From the NCBI RefSeq assembly GCF_000282975.1, contig NZ_ALJC01000052.1:1-50843 (forward strand): a DNA stretch of 50,843 bases. The letters are read 5' to 3'. A program made the translations under genes and the position numbers. The DNA is from Pseudomonas psychrophila HA-4. Lineage in GTDB: Bacteria; Pseudomonadota; Gammaproteobacteria; Pseudomonadales; Pseudomonadaceae. The notes below the pieces were generated by a model. It was given only the letters and a program-made list of their open reading frames with translations, had not been told where the DNA came from and did no database searches. Below, piece after piece: positions 29,538 through 39,158 of this stretch (within the stretch, counting starts at the first letter, position 1; each line of letters begins with the position of its first letter).

Positions 29538-31832
29538 CTAACCACTGACACTCAATGGCAAAGGAACCAGTATGTAAGAAATAACCTCACGGCCAAAATC
29601 AGACGTAACACAATTGACTAACGCAAAGGGGCTAACTATTTCTTGTGCTTGCGTATACAGACCCGTTTCATTAATAGTACCCGAGCCTCCTAGTAACACA
29701 TTAAACGCAGTGAATGCTGTTACATCTTCCTTGCCCACTTTACATTGCAACTGGACAGTTGTTGCGGTTGAAGACCCTTCCGTCATAGCAGAGTTTACGC
29801 TCGTGCCATGATCAACCACGATGACGGCAGTTTGCTCAATTCCCGCGCTATCGGTCACAATAATTTCGTCCACAACATACGCAACATCGACTTGGTTATA
29901 AGGTCGCGGAGTATAGACATTGCTAAACCCGGTCGTGGACTCCAATGTACCTTCTAGACCGGTTTTTTTAAGTTTCCATGTGGGGGCATTACCATCAGAA
30001 CTGTTGGTACTCAGCGTAACTTTATCCTTATCGCTAGGCACCTCACCGATGACTTTTACAGTCACCAAAGGGTTAACCGTAATGGTCTTTTTCAAGACGC
30101 TCACCAATGCGTAAGTTCTGTAGTTTCCGTAGGTTGCGATAACTCGGACACGTGCCTGGGTACCTTTATAACCGCGAATATCGGGGGCGGTGTACAGGCC
30201 GCTAGTTGGATGAATACTGCCAACGAACTCAGGGTCTCCTGAAGCACTTTCGACAGACCACGTGACAGCGGAGGCACCTTGCGGAGCTAGGGTAAACTGT
30301 TGGGTTTTACCGTGTAGAACAACGGCTTCCATGGGCGAAACTTCAAATGCCGATGCGGTCGGCCCGATGTCACCAAACATCACCAAGTCATTAGGCAGCG
30401 CGCATGAAGACAAGGACACGGTGTCTTCATTTTTGAATAAAATACTTTCCAGTACGAAGGAGTTAATTTCAGGAACAGGCTTAGCGACTCCTGAAAACTC
30501 TCTACTAATGATCGAGTAGGCATTAGCCTTATAATCAGATACTTCCAAGAAATGATGAACATAAGATCCAGCGATAGGATCATCTAAAACTGTAATGTAA
30601 AAAAAATCGCTATCTTCAATGTATCCCGCAGACACCACGCCACTTCCATCAGGGTTTACACTGTAAGTCGACGACCTCTCAGCCCCTACGCCATAAAGTG
30701 CCCTGGGCGTACAGTCGAAGCTGGTATATTGCACCCTTATGTATACGTAATTCTCGGCACGCCACCTAGCCATAACTTTTCCACTTTCAACGCCCACGTG
30801 CATATCGTTAGGAGGCCCATAAGTTAGTTGCAAATCAGGCAGATGAACAGTTCCTTGCGCAGTGCCTGTATCAACTTCAGCAGTTACAGCAGCAAGCGGT
30901 ATAAAACCCTTTGTAAATCGCAACTTATACTGCTTTTCGGCCAATTCAATCTCTCCACCAAGCTCGCTTAATGGGACTTCAAAATTATTACCCACCACTT
31001 TTTCAAGCAACGTTGACTGCCCTAAAATTAAAGTGGCAGAATTACTAGCAGTCAAATACTCGAAATCAATCGGTAAAGTACTGCCTGCGACATCTCCTTC
31101 CATACCCACACATATGATTAATTCACCATCGGCAATCTCTGCTGCATCTTCATACTTGCGCACCTCTAGCTGAATATTCAAGGGCTTCAAGTATTCATTT
31201 TTACTGGTATCAATCTGACTTAAGGCCCACACTTTTTTATCATCAGGCACTTGATCCTCAAAGTAGGCTTTAAAGACCTTACCCACATCCACTTGATCCA
31301 AGTAGTTATCATTGACATCGACAGAAAAATCGGTGCCGTCCTGGATATTAAACATGACTTGTTGCTTGTCGTTAACCGTCCCCGTTTTCAGGTCCATGAT
31401 CATTGACAATACTTGACCGTCCAAAGGGTCAAGTACACTGATAGAAGTGACAATTCCTTTTGCCGCTACCGTCATGTAAGACCCAGCGATGATCGGCATT
31501 CTTAGTACACAACGAGGCTCATTGCTAATGTCACCATTAGAATAGTTCTCAAATGAAATTATCGGCGAATCAAACTCATACCCATATAACTTTTTAGTCT
31601 CCCCACCGCCTATAACCTCCAGACTGACAGGTAATAAAATAGACTCACTATTAAATCGGCTTATATGTTCTTGCTTCAGCATTTTATTAGCCTTTTGGCG
31701 ATCGTACGCCAAAATCGCACCCCAACCATAGGTTTGAGGCTTTTCTTTCAACCATGCCATCAATTGTTCTGATGCATTAGGCAAAGCCACTGCCTTGGTT
31801 AAACTGCGCACGGCCTTGAATACTTTTGTCAT
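29538..31832 (-). CDS. P47-like (TULIP) protein with Ig-like repeats, complete form
   Basis: This 764-aa protein has no signal peptide. Its N-terminal domain (about 25-460) begins with TYGWGAILAYDRQKANKML (34-52), then has GKVFKAYFEDQVPDDKK (184-200), the DGELIICVGM strand (235-244) and NSATLILGQSTLLEKVV (264-280), which parallels the family's NA-LLIS-LFLENV element. The link DLVMFGDIGPTASAFEVSP (482-500) leads to three Ig-like modules marked by GLYTAP (545), NVYTPR (638) and GLYTQA (724). It is a paralogue of the next gene and lies 63 bp upstream of it. The ribosome-binding site is weak. The P47 assignment rests on remembered motifs and on both paralogues sharing them. Confidence 0.72.
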   Translation of the reverse strand: MTKVFKAVRSLTKAVALPNASEQLMAWLKEKPQTYGWGAILAYDRQKANKMLKQEHISRFNSESILLPVSLEVIGGGETKKLYGYEFDSPIISFENYSNGDISNEPRCVLRMPIIAGSYMTVAAKGIVTSISVLDPLDGQVLSMIMDLKTGTVNDKQQVMFNIQDGTDFSVDVNDNYLDQVDVGKVFKAYFEDQVPDDKKVWALSQIDTSKNEYLKPLNIQLEVRKYEDAAEIADGELIICVGMEGDVAGSTLPIDFEYLTASNSATLILGQSTLLEKVVGNNFEVPLSELGGEIELAEKQYKLRFTKGFIPLAAVTAEVDTGTAQGTVHLPDLQLTYGPPNDMHVGVESGKVMARWRAENYVYIRVQYTSFDCTPRALYGVGAERSSTYSVNPDGSGVVSAGYIEDSDFFYITVLDDPIAGSYVHHFLEVSDYKANAYSIISREFSGVAKPVPEINSFVLESILFKNEDTVSLSSCALPNDLVMFGDIGPTASAFEVSPMEAVVLHGKTQQFTLAPQGASAVTWSVESASGDPEFVGSIHPTSGLYTAPDIRGYKGTQARVRVIATYGNYRTYALVSVLKKTITVNPLVTVKVIGEVPSDKDKVTLSTNSSDGNAPTWKLKKTGLEGTLESTTGFSNVYTPRPYNQVDVAYVVDEIIVTDSAGIEQTAVIVVDHGTSVNSAMTEGSSTATTVQLQCKVGKEDVTAFTAFNVLLGGSGTINETGLYTQAQEIVSPFALVNCVTSDFGREVISYILVPLPLSVSG

Positions 31833-31865
31833 GATATAAATGCTCAGGTAGATTAATTAAAATTG

Positions 31866-33653
31866 TTAGTCCACAAGTGTGAGTTCAAGCAACCGGAAAG
31901 AGAGGTAAGTTTCACCGCCATCGAAACTAACCTTGGTAGACACAGTAAATTTGGATTTCAAGGTAAGTTTCTGCAGAAAACTTTTTGTCAGCACGGCATT
32001 AAATTGTCCAGCCGACACGTCTGCTTCTTCCACTTCGGCACCCTCACACAAGTACTCTTTAAGCGTCGGATCACTCGTACCGCCCTTGGCTTCAATGGTG
32101 ACAAGCTGTCCTGCCGCCATAAACTTCCACTTGCTTAATACAAACGGTGCACCTGTGGCGGGTACTGATGCAAGTGATAGGGTATTAGATGGACCGCCCA
32201 GCGCGTGACTCAATAATGGAAATTGATTAGCTGGCAATCTTTTGATCTCAACGTTGAATAATTTTGAATAGTAAATCTCACCCTCTGCCTCTGGATTTTG
32301 TGGGGTGACGCTATAAGCCACATCTATCCGTTTACCCATAAAGGGTGCTATGTACTGCAGCGGCACATTGAACTCTCGCGGTCTATCTGCATAGGATGAA
32401 CCCGTGTAGGCAGACACGTTGTTGGCAAAAGCCCACTCAACCTTGACCGTATCGCCAGCGTCAATAATTGCCGCATCGGGGATAATCACATCAATACCGG
32501 TAACCGACCCCTCGATGGCATCGAACCAAAACTGATCATTTCCATCTGGATAGGACGTCTTAACCATGGGTGCAATTAAGTCACGGGTTTGTTTTATCTC
32601 AAAAGAAAGAGCCTGTGAACTTCGTGACAGTTTCTGACGCCCCCATTGATAAAACAGTTCAATCGACTGCCAATTATTAGCCACTAACCATTCTGACTCG
32701 AAGATGCACTCAAGTCTGCCGCTGTCTAGGTTAGAAGGATCAATGCGCAGGGTGCGTAAAGTACTTAACGCCTGCACACTGCTTTTGCCATACACCCGTA
32801 CGTCATCCCCTATACGAGCGCTCTCAAATAATGGAATGCTGACTGTAATGCCACCTGGGTAAGCATCCGGATTAAGTTCTAAACCACTGAAACCATTGAC
32901 TGTAGGTTCCGGCAGTAACGGTTCTAGTGATGGGACAATTTCAAAACGCTGCTGGCTGGCATGTGATATCAAACCCACAGCGGGCATATTGTATTCCACG
33001 GAATAGTCCAGATAGCCGTGCCCGTCTTCTATAAAATCGAAATAGGTCTTTTCAATAAACCAAGTCAATGGTTGACCCTTATCTTTAGGCTGAACTATAT
33101 ATTCATAAGTGACCGGTTCTTCTGGAGAACTATCATCCATATAACCTGACCATACATAGGTCACTTTGTCTCCTGCAGCCATCGCTTGATACGGCAAGAC
33201 TGTGACACTAGCGCCGCCGCCGGGAATATCGTCGACATCAAGACATAATGAATTGGACTCGGTAATTTGCGCGGGCGGTAGTTTTTGTGCCGGCCGTTTC
33301 CCAATATAAATAATCAGCCGTTTAGACTCGGCACCTCTGTCTGCTTCACCCACGCGTTTTACGGCATATGAATAAAATGCTTGCCCTTGATCAAGTGGTA
33401 CCACCACGGCATTGGGAATAGGCACAGCCATTCCGCTACTGAAGTCCCCTACAACATCCACAAGAGAGTTAACACAGTCGACCACATCACCTGATTCACT
33501 GCACCCTCGCCAATTAGGGTATATCACGTCACCTTTAGCTATACCGTCATACCACACGTATGCTTGTAGCGGAGATGTTCCTAACGCAACGAGATCCAAT
33601 ACATTCTCGGCGTCAAGATCGTCGACTCTAGGCAGCGGAAAAATATAAACCAC
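31866..33653 (-). CDS. Ig-like modular beta-protein, first gene of the P47/RHS operon
   Basis: The protein has 595 aa when started at the GTG at 33653, where GGAGT lies 8 nt upstream. The frame can be opened from a TTG six codons earlier without a ribosome-binding site. About five beta modules follow one pattern: a hydrophobic strand, a proline-containing strand, then AGD-V-V-W (MAAGDKVTYVWSGY near 163, IIDAGDTVKVEWAF near 405). The last module (SLASVPATGAPFVLSKWKFMAAG) is clearly homologous to the end of the protein at 44303 (SLSKVPASGTEVSIGIWPFMADD). There is no signal peptide. It lacks the N-terminal EIEGVL-VPVW module of its two paralogues. Function unknown. Confidence 0.7.
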   Translation of the reverse strand: MVYIFPLPRVDDLDAENVLDLVALGTSPLQAYVWYDGIAKGDVIYPNWRGCSESGDVVDCVNSLVDVVGDFSSGMAVPIPNAVVVPLDQGQAFYSYAVKRVGEADRGAESKRLIIYIGKRPAQKLPPAQITESNSLCLDVDDIPGGGASVTVLPYQAMAAGDKVTYVWSGYMDDSSPEEPVTYEYIVQPKDKGQPLTWFIEKTYFDFIEDGHGYLDYSVEYNMPAVGLISHASQQRFEIVPSLEPLLPEPTVNGFSGLELNPDAYPGGITVSIPLFESARIGDDVRVYGKSSVQALSTLRTLRIDPSNLDSGRLECIFESEWLVANNWQSIELFYQWGRQKLSRSSQALSFEIKQTRDLIAPMVKTSYPDGNDQFWFDAIEGSVTGIDVIIPDAAIIDAGDTVKVEWAFANNVSAYTGSSYADRPREFNVPLQYIAPFMGKRIDVAYSVTPQNPEAEGEIYYSKLFNVEIKRLPANQFPLLSHALGGPSNTLSLASVPATGAPFVLSKWKFMAAGQLVTIEAKGGTSDPTLKEYLCEGAEVEEADVSAGQFNAVLTKSFLQKLTLKSKFTVSTKVSFDGGETYLSFRLLELTLVD

Positions 33654-33757
33654 AACGTGTACTCCACTCAATAAGCATCTATAGATAAGCCATGCTGTTC
33701 TTTTACATGAACACGATGCAGATAGTTTTACACCCCAAAAAGGCCGACGGGTACTAT

Positions 33758-33786
33758 CAGATATGCTAGGTACGCTGGGACGACAA
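33758..33786 (-). promoter_or_regulatory. Candidate promoter of the P47/RHS operon
   Basis: On the minus strand TTGTCG (33786-33781) and TATCTG (33763-33758) are 17 nt apart, about 105 nt upstream of the GTG at 33653. The -10 is imperfect. The 283-bp divergent region also contains a 12-bp palindrome GTTTTATAAAAC (33855-33866) that could serve the opposite RHS gene as promoter or operator. Confidence 0.4.
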
Positions 33787-33936
33787 TACTGCTAGGCTGG
33801 CCAAAAGTACCTATGACCGATGACACTGCGCAGGTGCCCACTAGTCTTCAGAGCGTTTTATAAAACCCTATAGCGGTAGGTTATTTTTTGCGGTCGTAAA
33901 ACTATTGTTTCCTTATTCAACAAGAGAACCTTACCC

Positions 33937-36900
33937 ATGGTCGCCTCTACAGCAGTACACTCCAATGCGTTCAATTTCCTGGGTGCCCTCCAGAACGGCG
34001 TTGATCCCCGTACCGGCCAATACACGGTCTCGATTGAATTGCCCGACATCAAAACAAATTTTCTGAGCGGCCCAAGCATCCCGCTTGTTCTGAACTTTAA
34101 TCCACTCCAATTGAGCGATCACGGTTTTGGATATGGTTGGGACTTGCAACTCACGCAATTCGATGTGAGTACGCAAATCATTTCATTGCACACAGGCGAA
34201 ACCTACAAAGTTGACAGTTGGGACCCCGATTCAGGTCGCGCCATCATTCCGGAACAACGGCTTGATACGTTTCATTTATATGACGAAGGCAATGACACTT
34301 ACCGTGTTATGCACGTGTCTGGAGAAATGGAAATCCTGGTTGATCAAGGGACTGTGGCAGTGCCTGAAGAGTATTATTCTGCGGAGGGGCAGAAAATCGT
34401 ACTGGACTATACCGAATTTGATGGACATCCCTTACTTAACACCATTTCTGATGCTAACGATTTACTCGTGCTGTCAGTGACTCGTGAACCTGGGGAAGGC
34501 TTTATACACATTGATTTGTATCCATTTTCCGCAGAAGGGGGCAAACCCGTAGCGCGGTTCAGTATGGAGCTAACAGGCGACGAAAATTGGGTCACACAGA
34601 TTCATTTACCTTCTGAAGATAAAGCCTTATGGGCGTTCACCTATAGAAGGATTTTTGGGTGCCTGTGCATTGAAAGTGTGAGTTCACCTGCAGGAAGCAA
34701 GGAAGAGATTACCTATGACACACAAGGGCATGAGCACCCCGCGTCTGGATCACAACAAATTCCCCGAGTCTTCAAGCACCTTGTGCTTCCACGCTTTGAG
34801 CAACCTGCGTTAGAACATCACTATACGTATAGCTCTGAAAATTTTTTAGGGTTCGGGGCGGGGGGCTTTGAATGGGAAGACGATGGTCAGGATAACCTCT
34901 ATAAGGTCTTGACCGATTACACCTATACCAGCACGCAGTCTCTGATCGTTAATGACATCGCTGTACGTACTCAAACGCGTACCTTTAACCGCTATCACTT
35001 ATTGGTTCTGGATGTGACGGCGCAGAATGGGCACGTATATCGTGTAATAACAGAATATGCCATAAACGTGAACCAGCCTTTTCATCAACAAAGGGCTTAC
35101 TGCCAACTGCCTGTTAAATCAACACAAACATGGTATTTGGAAGATGACATCAATCAGCTACGAAGTATCAGGCATTCATCCACATACAACAACAGAGGCC
35201 TGTTGACTAGCCAGACTTACGACACAGGTATGGTTGAACACTACACCTATTACAGTCCGGATGGCGAAGACTCAGAGGACTACTCTTGCCCGGCTGATAG
35301 GGAGGGGTTCGTGCGATATATGCGCGACAAAACAGTGATTCCTGCACGAGACATGCTCGAGGCCGCTCCACCGACATTATTGACCCGCTATTCATACGCC
35401 TCTCTCCCTTCGTTAGCGTCCGATCGAGTAGACACATTTATATATTCCTGCGAAGAGACGCTGCTCGAACTTCAGGGCGATCAAACCCTCGAATTGCAAA
35501 CGTCACGTACCTCCTATTTTGATGAGCTCAGTGAGCCTTTTCTTCATGGACGCTTGAAAAACAAAACGGTTACTGTAGACACGACGACGCAGAGTACCGA
35601 ATACACCTACCAATTGGGTGAAGATCCTTCTCTCCTTGTCATCAACAAGACCGACACCACTCACGTTATTGATCAAGCACCACTGACGCTTTCTTTAATC
35701 AGCCAGATTTCTGTCTTTGACGGTAACCCACGTTCTACGAAAGAGGGTTCAATTGTTCAAGCGTATCGCTACGACGCATTGGGCAGAGTCATTCAAGAAT
35801 CAACCGCACCCGGTACAAATGTTGAGGCTTCAAAGTATTACACTTATGCACTGAGTGTTGATGGTTCTCAAGCCAAGCAAGTCGTGACGAATGTTGATGG
35901 TGTTGAAACTCATACCTATTTTGACGGACTTAATCGCGCTGTCCGTGAATCACGACTAGACCCGGCTAGCCGTTTCATGGCTGAAGAAGTCCAGACCTAT
36001 CATGCCCAATTCGACGCACGGGGCAATTTGGTTAAAGAGTCCACTTATGACTGGCTGGACGATAAGGAGCACATGTTCAGTCGCTCATTTGACTATGATG
36101 ACTGGGGTCAACAGTACTCAGTTACCGGACCGGACGGTACACGGGTTGTGGACTGCAGCGACCCTATCGGTATCGATGCGGGCACTCCAGCGGTTAAACA
36201 TCCAACGCTCACACACTACTTGCAGAGTTCAGACAACCCGGCACTCATCAGTAACTTGACTGTCACCCTACTGAATTCATTCGACAAGCCGCTATGGGCC
36301 AAGTCTCTTAATGCGAACCGAAAATTACTCGCCATCAAGAACTTTTCATATGACGGTTTTGGACGTTGCATTGCATCCAAAGATGAATCCGGTCGAATCA
36401 CGCGCTATAGCTATGACAGTAGATCACGTCTTTTGACCACCACACTGCCTGACTTAACACGCGTGACCAACACATATGCTCCCCACGCCACACAAGGGCT
36501 TCATTCTTCGATAACGGTAACACCCAACAATCACTCAGAACCTGAATTGCTAGTGGGTAAGCAACAGTTCGATGGCTTTGGGCGACGCACCTTAATGACT
36601 ACCGGTACGCTTACCGAGCAATACGACTATGTGGAGGGGCAAGCTCAAGTCAGCCGTTTGACAAGAGCCAGTGGCAAGTGGATTGATTATAACTATGATC
36701 TGCGACTGACAACGTTACCCAGCGCCGTTCAGCCCCAAGATGAGACGTCGTGCACCTTCAAGTACAACCCACTTAACGCTTCAATGACCGATGCTTTTAA
36801 CACTGACGGCTCTACCCGCTACGAATACGACAGTCAGAGACAACTGGTCAAAGAAACGCGCAAGAATAGCTCCGGTCATGAATTGATCACTCACTATACC

Positions 36901-38919
36901 TACTCGATAAACGGTCTGGCATTAAGTAAAACAGATTCTACCGGCATGACTAAACGCAACACTTATGATGCCTACGCTCGGCTTGCAACCGTACAACAGT
37001 ATGACGGTGATGAATCACGGGGTTTAAGTGTTGCGTTCACCTACAACAGTTGCGGTCAGCTTTCGCGCACCATTACAACTGACAGTGCAGCGAACACAAC
37101 ACTCACTGTTGACATTGAATATGACGATCAGGGTCGGGAAATTCTTCGTACTCAAACATTAAACACTGAGGCACCGAGAATACTTTCACAGTGCTGGTTA
37201 CCCAATAATCTTCTAGACGCCCGCGAACTGATGGTCGCAGGTGTTTCTCAACTCTTGGAGAGATTCGAATATGACGCCAGAGGGCGGCTTTGCAAACACA
37301 CCTATACGGGGCCAGCCCTACCCAAGGACCGCTACGGCAATGAAATCACCCGCCAGGTATTCCGATTCGATGCCCTCGATAACATAAAACGCTGTTTGAG
37401 TACTTTTGCAGACGGCCAGTCCGATCTCGCCCTGTTTACCTATGCAATTGATGATTCGTGCCGCCTGCTTAGCGTGAGCCATGACCATGTAAGCTACCCG
37501 GCATACCAAGCATTCGATTACGACGCAGATGGCAATATGCTCAATGATGAGCAAGGTCAACGCTTGATCTATGACACCCAAGGCAGACTGTTACGGGTTG
37601 AAGCCGCCGATGGTGGACAAACTGTCTGCCGATATCGTTACGATGCGCATAGTCATTTAATGTCGACACAGGTGGGCGCGCAGACAGAAACCTTGCGCTT
37701 TTATGAGGGCAACCGTTTAAGCCTTGCTGTGCATGAAGGCATAAGCACTCATCTGCTCACTGTTAATGAGCAACCCTTCGGCCAGCAACAATCTGGGGAT
37801 GAGAATAAAACACTGACATTACTCACCGACGCCAGCCACACGGTCGTGGGAGAGTGCCTGCAAAACCAACTGCTTACAGCAGCCTACACAGCCTATGGTG
37901 AACGCAGTAGCGAACAGGCACTTCACAGCATGGTGGCCTTCAATGGGGAAGTATTAGATGAAGCCAGTGGCTGGTACTTGCTGGGTAAAGGCTATCGGGC
38001 CTATAACCCGCACCTGATGCGATTCCACAGCCCTGACTCTATGAGCCCATTTGGTGCCGGCGGCCTGAACCCTTATGGGTATTGCCTCGGTAATCCAGTC
38101 GCTTTGCGAGACCCCACTGGTCATGCAGGGACAGGGCGTAACAGGCGACCTGAGCGTCCGGTCCCTACACGTTCGCCGGGTGTTCTTGACTGGCTGGGGG
38201 TCATCATTGGCGTTTATCTGGTGGTGGGAGCTATTGTTGCTACGGTGTTTTTCCCACCTGCGGGTGTTGTCGCTGCGTCTGTAGCCTCCACGGTATTTGG
38301 CGCTGTTTCTGGAACAGTAGCGGCTCTGGGTGCAAGTACTGCAGCGGCTGCAGTTATAGCTCAAGCTGCCGCTGCAGTGTCGTATGGAACGACCTACTTG
38401 CTCTTCTCTGCACTCCCAGTACAGGGTCTTTTCGATAAGATGTTCTTTCTTGCTGATATAGGGCTTACAACTGCTGAAGCGATAGCTGTCGGAACGAATA
38501 ACTCACAAATGTTAAACGCTGTTGGGACCGCGGCCTATATACCTCAGATTGCAGGGCTTGCAATGGGAGTGGCAGGTTTAGCTTTATTTGCAGGGAAATG
38601 GACGAGTCGAACGTTAAAGAGAAGTGCCAGTGCTTCTAGAGCGTCCCTCAAAGAGAGTATTTTTTTGGATGATTTGGCAGATGTGGACCATTCAATATTT
38701 CTTCAGTACTCAACTGCTCCAGCTCATACTCCTCATACTGCTACTCGTTCTTATACCGCTGGCAGGCCGCCATCAGAAGTAGCCACTGAGTTTACACAAC
38801 CAGCTACCACGACTGCCGCACCTGCTATCAAAGCACATCCGCCTGTATCAATTGCACCCAGGGTGTTCTCGTCAGAGGCAGGTGTGCGCGGGACAGCCAA
38901 TAACGCTGTCCGCAACTAG
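33937..38919 (+). CDS. Full-length RHS-repeat protein with core and variable C-terminal tip (TcC-like)
   Basis: This 1660-aa protein has no signal peptide and no N-terminal PAAR domain. It shares the start STAVHSNAFNF plus GVDPRTGQYTV with the protein at 22147. YD repeats run from about residue 600 to 1260. The RHS core includes GKGYRAYNPHLMRFHSPDS and GGLNPYGYCLGNP, and ends at DPTGH (Asp1392). The 265-residue tip begins with a long hydrophobic region (about 1410-1490) rich in Ala, Gly and Val. A second hydrophobic segment lies near 1525-1545, then a Ser/Thr/Pro-rich tail. No catalytic toxin motif is visible and no immunity-like gene follows. The core wording is closer to Tc-toxin C subunits than to enteric Rhs. 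TcA and TcB are absent. Confidence 0.88.
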   Translation: MVASTAVHSNAFNFLGALQNGVDPRTGQYTVSIELPDIKTNFLSGPSIPLVLNFNPLQLSDHGFGYGWDLQLTQFDVSTQIISLHTGETYKVDSWDPDSGRAIIPEQRLDTFHLYDEGNDTYRVMHVSGEMEILVDQGTVAVPEEYYSAEGQKIVLDYTEFDGHPLLNTISDANDLLVLSVTREPGEGFIHIDLYPFSAEGGKPVARFSMELTGDENWVTQIHLPSEDKALWAFTYRRIFGCLCIESVSSPAGSKEEITYDTQGHEHPASGSQQIPRVFKHLVLPRFEQPALEHHYTYSSENFLGFGAGGFEWEDDGQDNLYKVLTDYTYTSTQSLIVNDIAVRTQTRTFNRYHLLVLDVTAQNGHVYRVITEYAINVNQPFHQQRAYCQLPVKSTQTWYLEDDINQLRSIRHSSTYNNRGLLTSQTYDTGMVEHYTYYSPDGEDSEDYSCPADREGFVRYMRDKTVIPARDMLEAAPPTLLTRYSYASLPSLASDRVDTFIYSCEETLLELQGDQTLELQTSRTSYFDELSEPFLHGRLKNKTVTVDTTTQSTEYTYQLGEDPSLLVINKTDTTHVIDQAPLTLSLISQISVFDGNPRSTKEGSIVQAYRYDALGRVIQESTAPGTNVEASKYYTYALSVDGSQAKQVVTNVDGVETHTYFDGLNRAVRESRLDPASRFMAEEVQTYHAQFDARGNLVKESTYDWLDDKEHMFSRSFDYDDWGQQYSVTGPDGTRVVDCSDPIGIDAGTPAVKHPTLTHYLQSSDNPALISNLTVTLLNSFDKPLWAKSLNANRKLLAIKNFSYDGFGRCIASKDESGRITRYSYDSRSRLLTTTLPDLTRVTNTYAPHATQGLHSSITVTPNNHSEPELLVGKQQFDGFGRRTLMTTGTLTEQYDYVEGQAQVSRLTRASGKWIDYNYDLRLTTLPSAVQPQDETSCTFKYNPLNASMTDAFNTDGSTRYEYDSQRQLVKETRKNSSGHELITHYTYSINGLALSKTDSTGMTKRNTYDAYARLATVQQYDGDESRGLSVAFTYNSCGQLSRTITTDSAANTTLTVDIEYDDQGREILRTQTLNTEAPRILSQCWLPNNLLDARELMVAGVSQLLERFEYDARGRLCKHTYTGPALPKDRYGNEITRQVFRFDALDNIKRCLSTFADGQSDLALFTYAIDDSCRLLSVSHDHVSYPAYQAFDYDADGNMLNDEQGQRLIYDTQGRLLRVEAADGGQTVCRYRYDAHSHLMSTQVGAQTETLRFYEGNRLSLAVHEGISTHLLTVNEQPFGQQQSGDENKTLTLLTDASHTVVGECLQNQLLTAAYTAYGERSSEQALHSMVAFNGEVLDEASGWYLLGKGYRAYNPHLMRFHSPDSMSPFGAGGLNPYGYCLGNPVALRDPTGHAGTGRNRRPERPVPTRSPGVLDWLGVIIGVYLVVGAIVATVFFPPAGVVAASVASTVFGAVSGTVAALGASTAAAAVIAQAAAAVSYGTTYLLFSALPVQGLFDKMFFLADIGLTTAEAIAVGTNNSQMLNAVGTAAYIPQIAGLAMGVAGLALFAGKWTSRTLKRSASASRASLKESIFLDDLADVDHSIFLQYSTAPAHTPHTATRSYTAGRPPSEVATEFTQPATTTAAPAIKAHPPVSIAPRVFSSEAGVRGTANNAVRN

Positions 38920-38928
38920 CAGACTCTC

Positions 38929-38956
38929 GTTCACGCGTCACGAACGACGCGTGAAC
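38929..38956. terminator. Perfect hairpin after the RHS gene
   Basis: GTTCACGCGTC and GACGCGTGAAC form an 11-bp perfect stem with a 6-nt loop, starting 10 nt after the RHS stop. No T run follows, so it may be a factor-assisted terminator or a protein-binding site in the 239-bp region ahead of the fimbrial operon. A second small inverted repeat, GGACAGC/GCTGTCC, lies at 38891-38911 in the last codons of the gene. Confidence 0.5.
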
Positions 38957-39158
38957 CCGTTGAACGAAGCCTCACATTGTTAGGCATATACTCTCGCCCC
39001 TTCATAAATGAGAGTTATCTCATATCACTTACCCGCTAATAGAATCAGACTCCTGCCCGTTCAAAAGAGTAACTGTACACACCCATTCTTTGATGCACTT
39101 ACATGGCATTATTTCGTGTCATTCGCGCCCTGCATCTCTTTCAAAAGGTTTTAACTCC

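Noticed and set aside
33669..33671. TTG as start of the Ig-like gene at 31866
   Set aside because: No ribosome-binding site precedes it. A GTG six codons later has GGAGT at ideal distance.
33937..38919. Complete ABC-type Tc toxin locus or T6SS-linked RHS
   Set aside because: No TcA-like or TcB/SpvB-like gene lies in the window, and the RHS protein has no PAAR domain or VgrG neighbour. Only a TcC-like protein can be supported.
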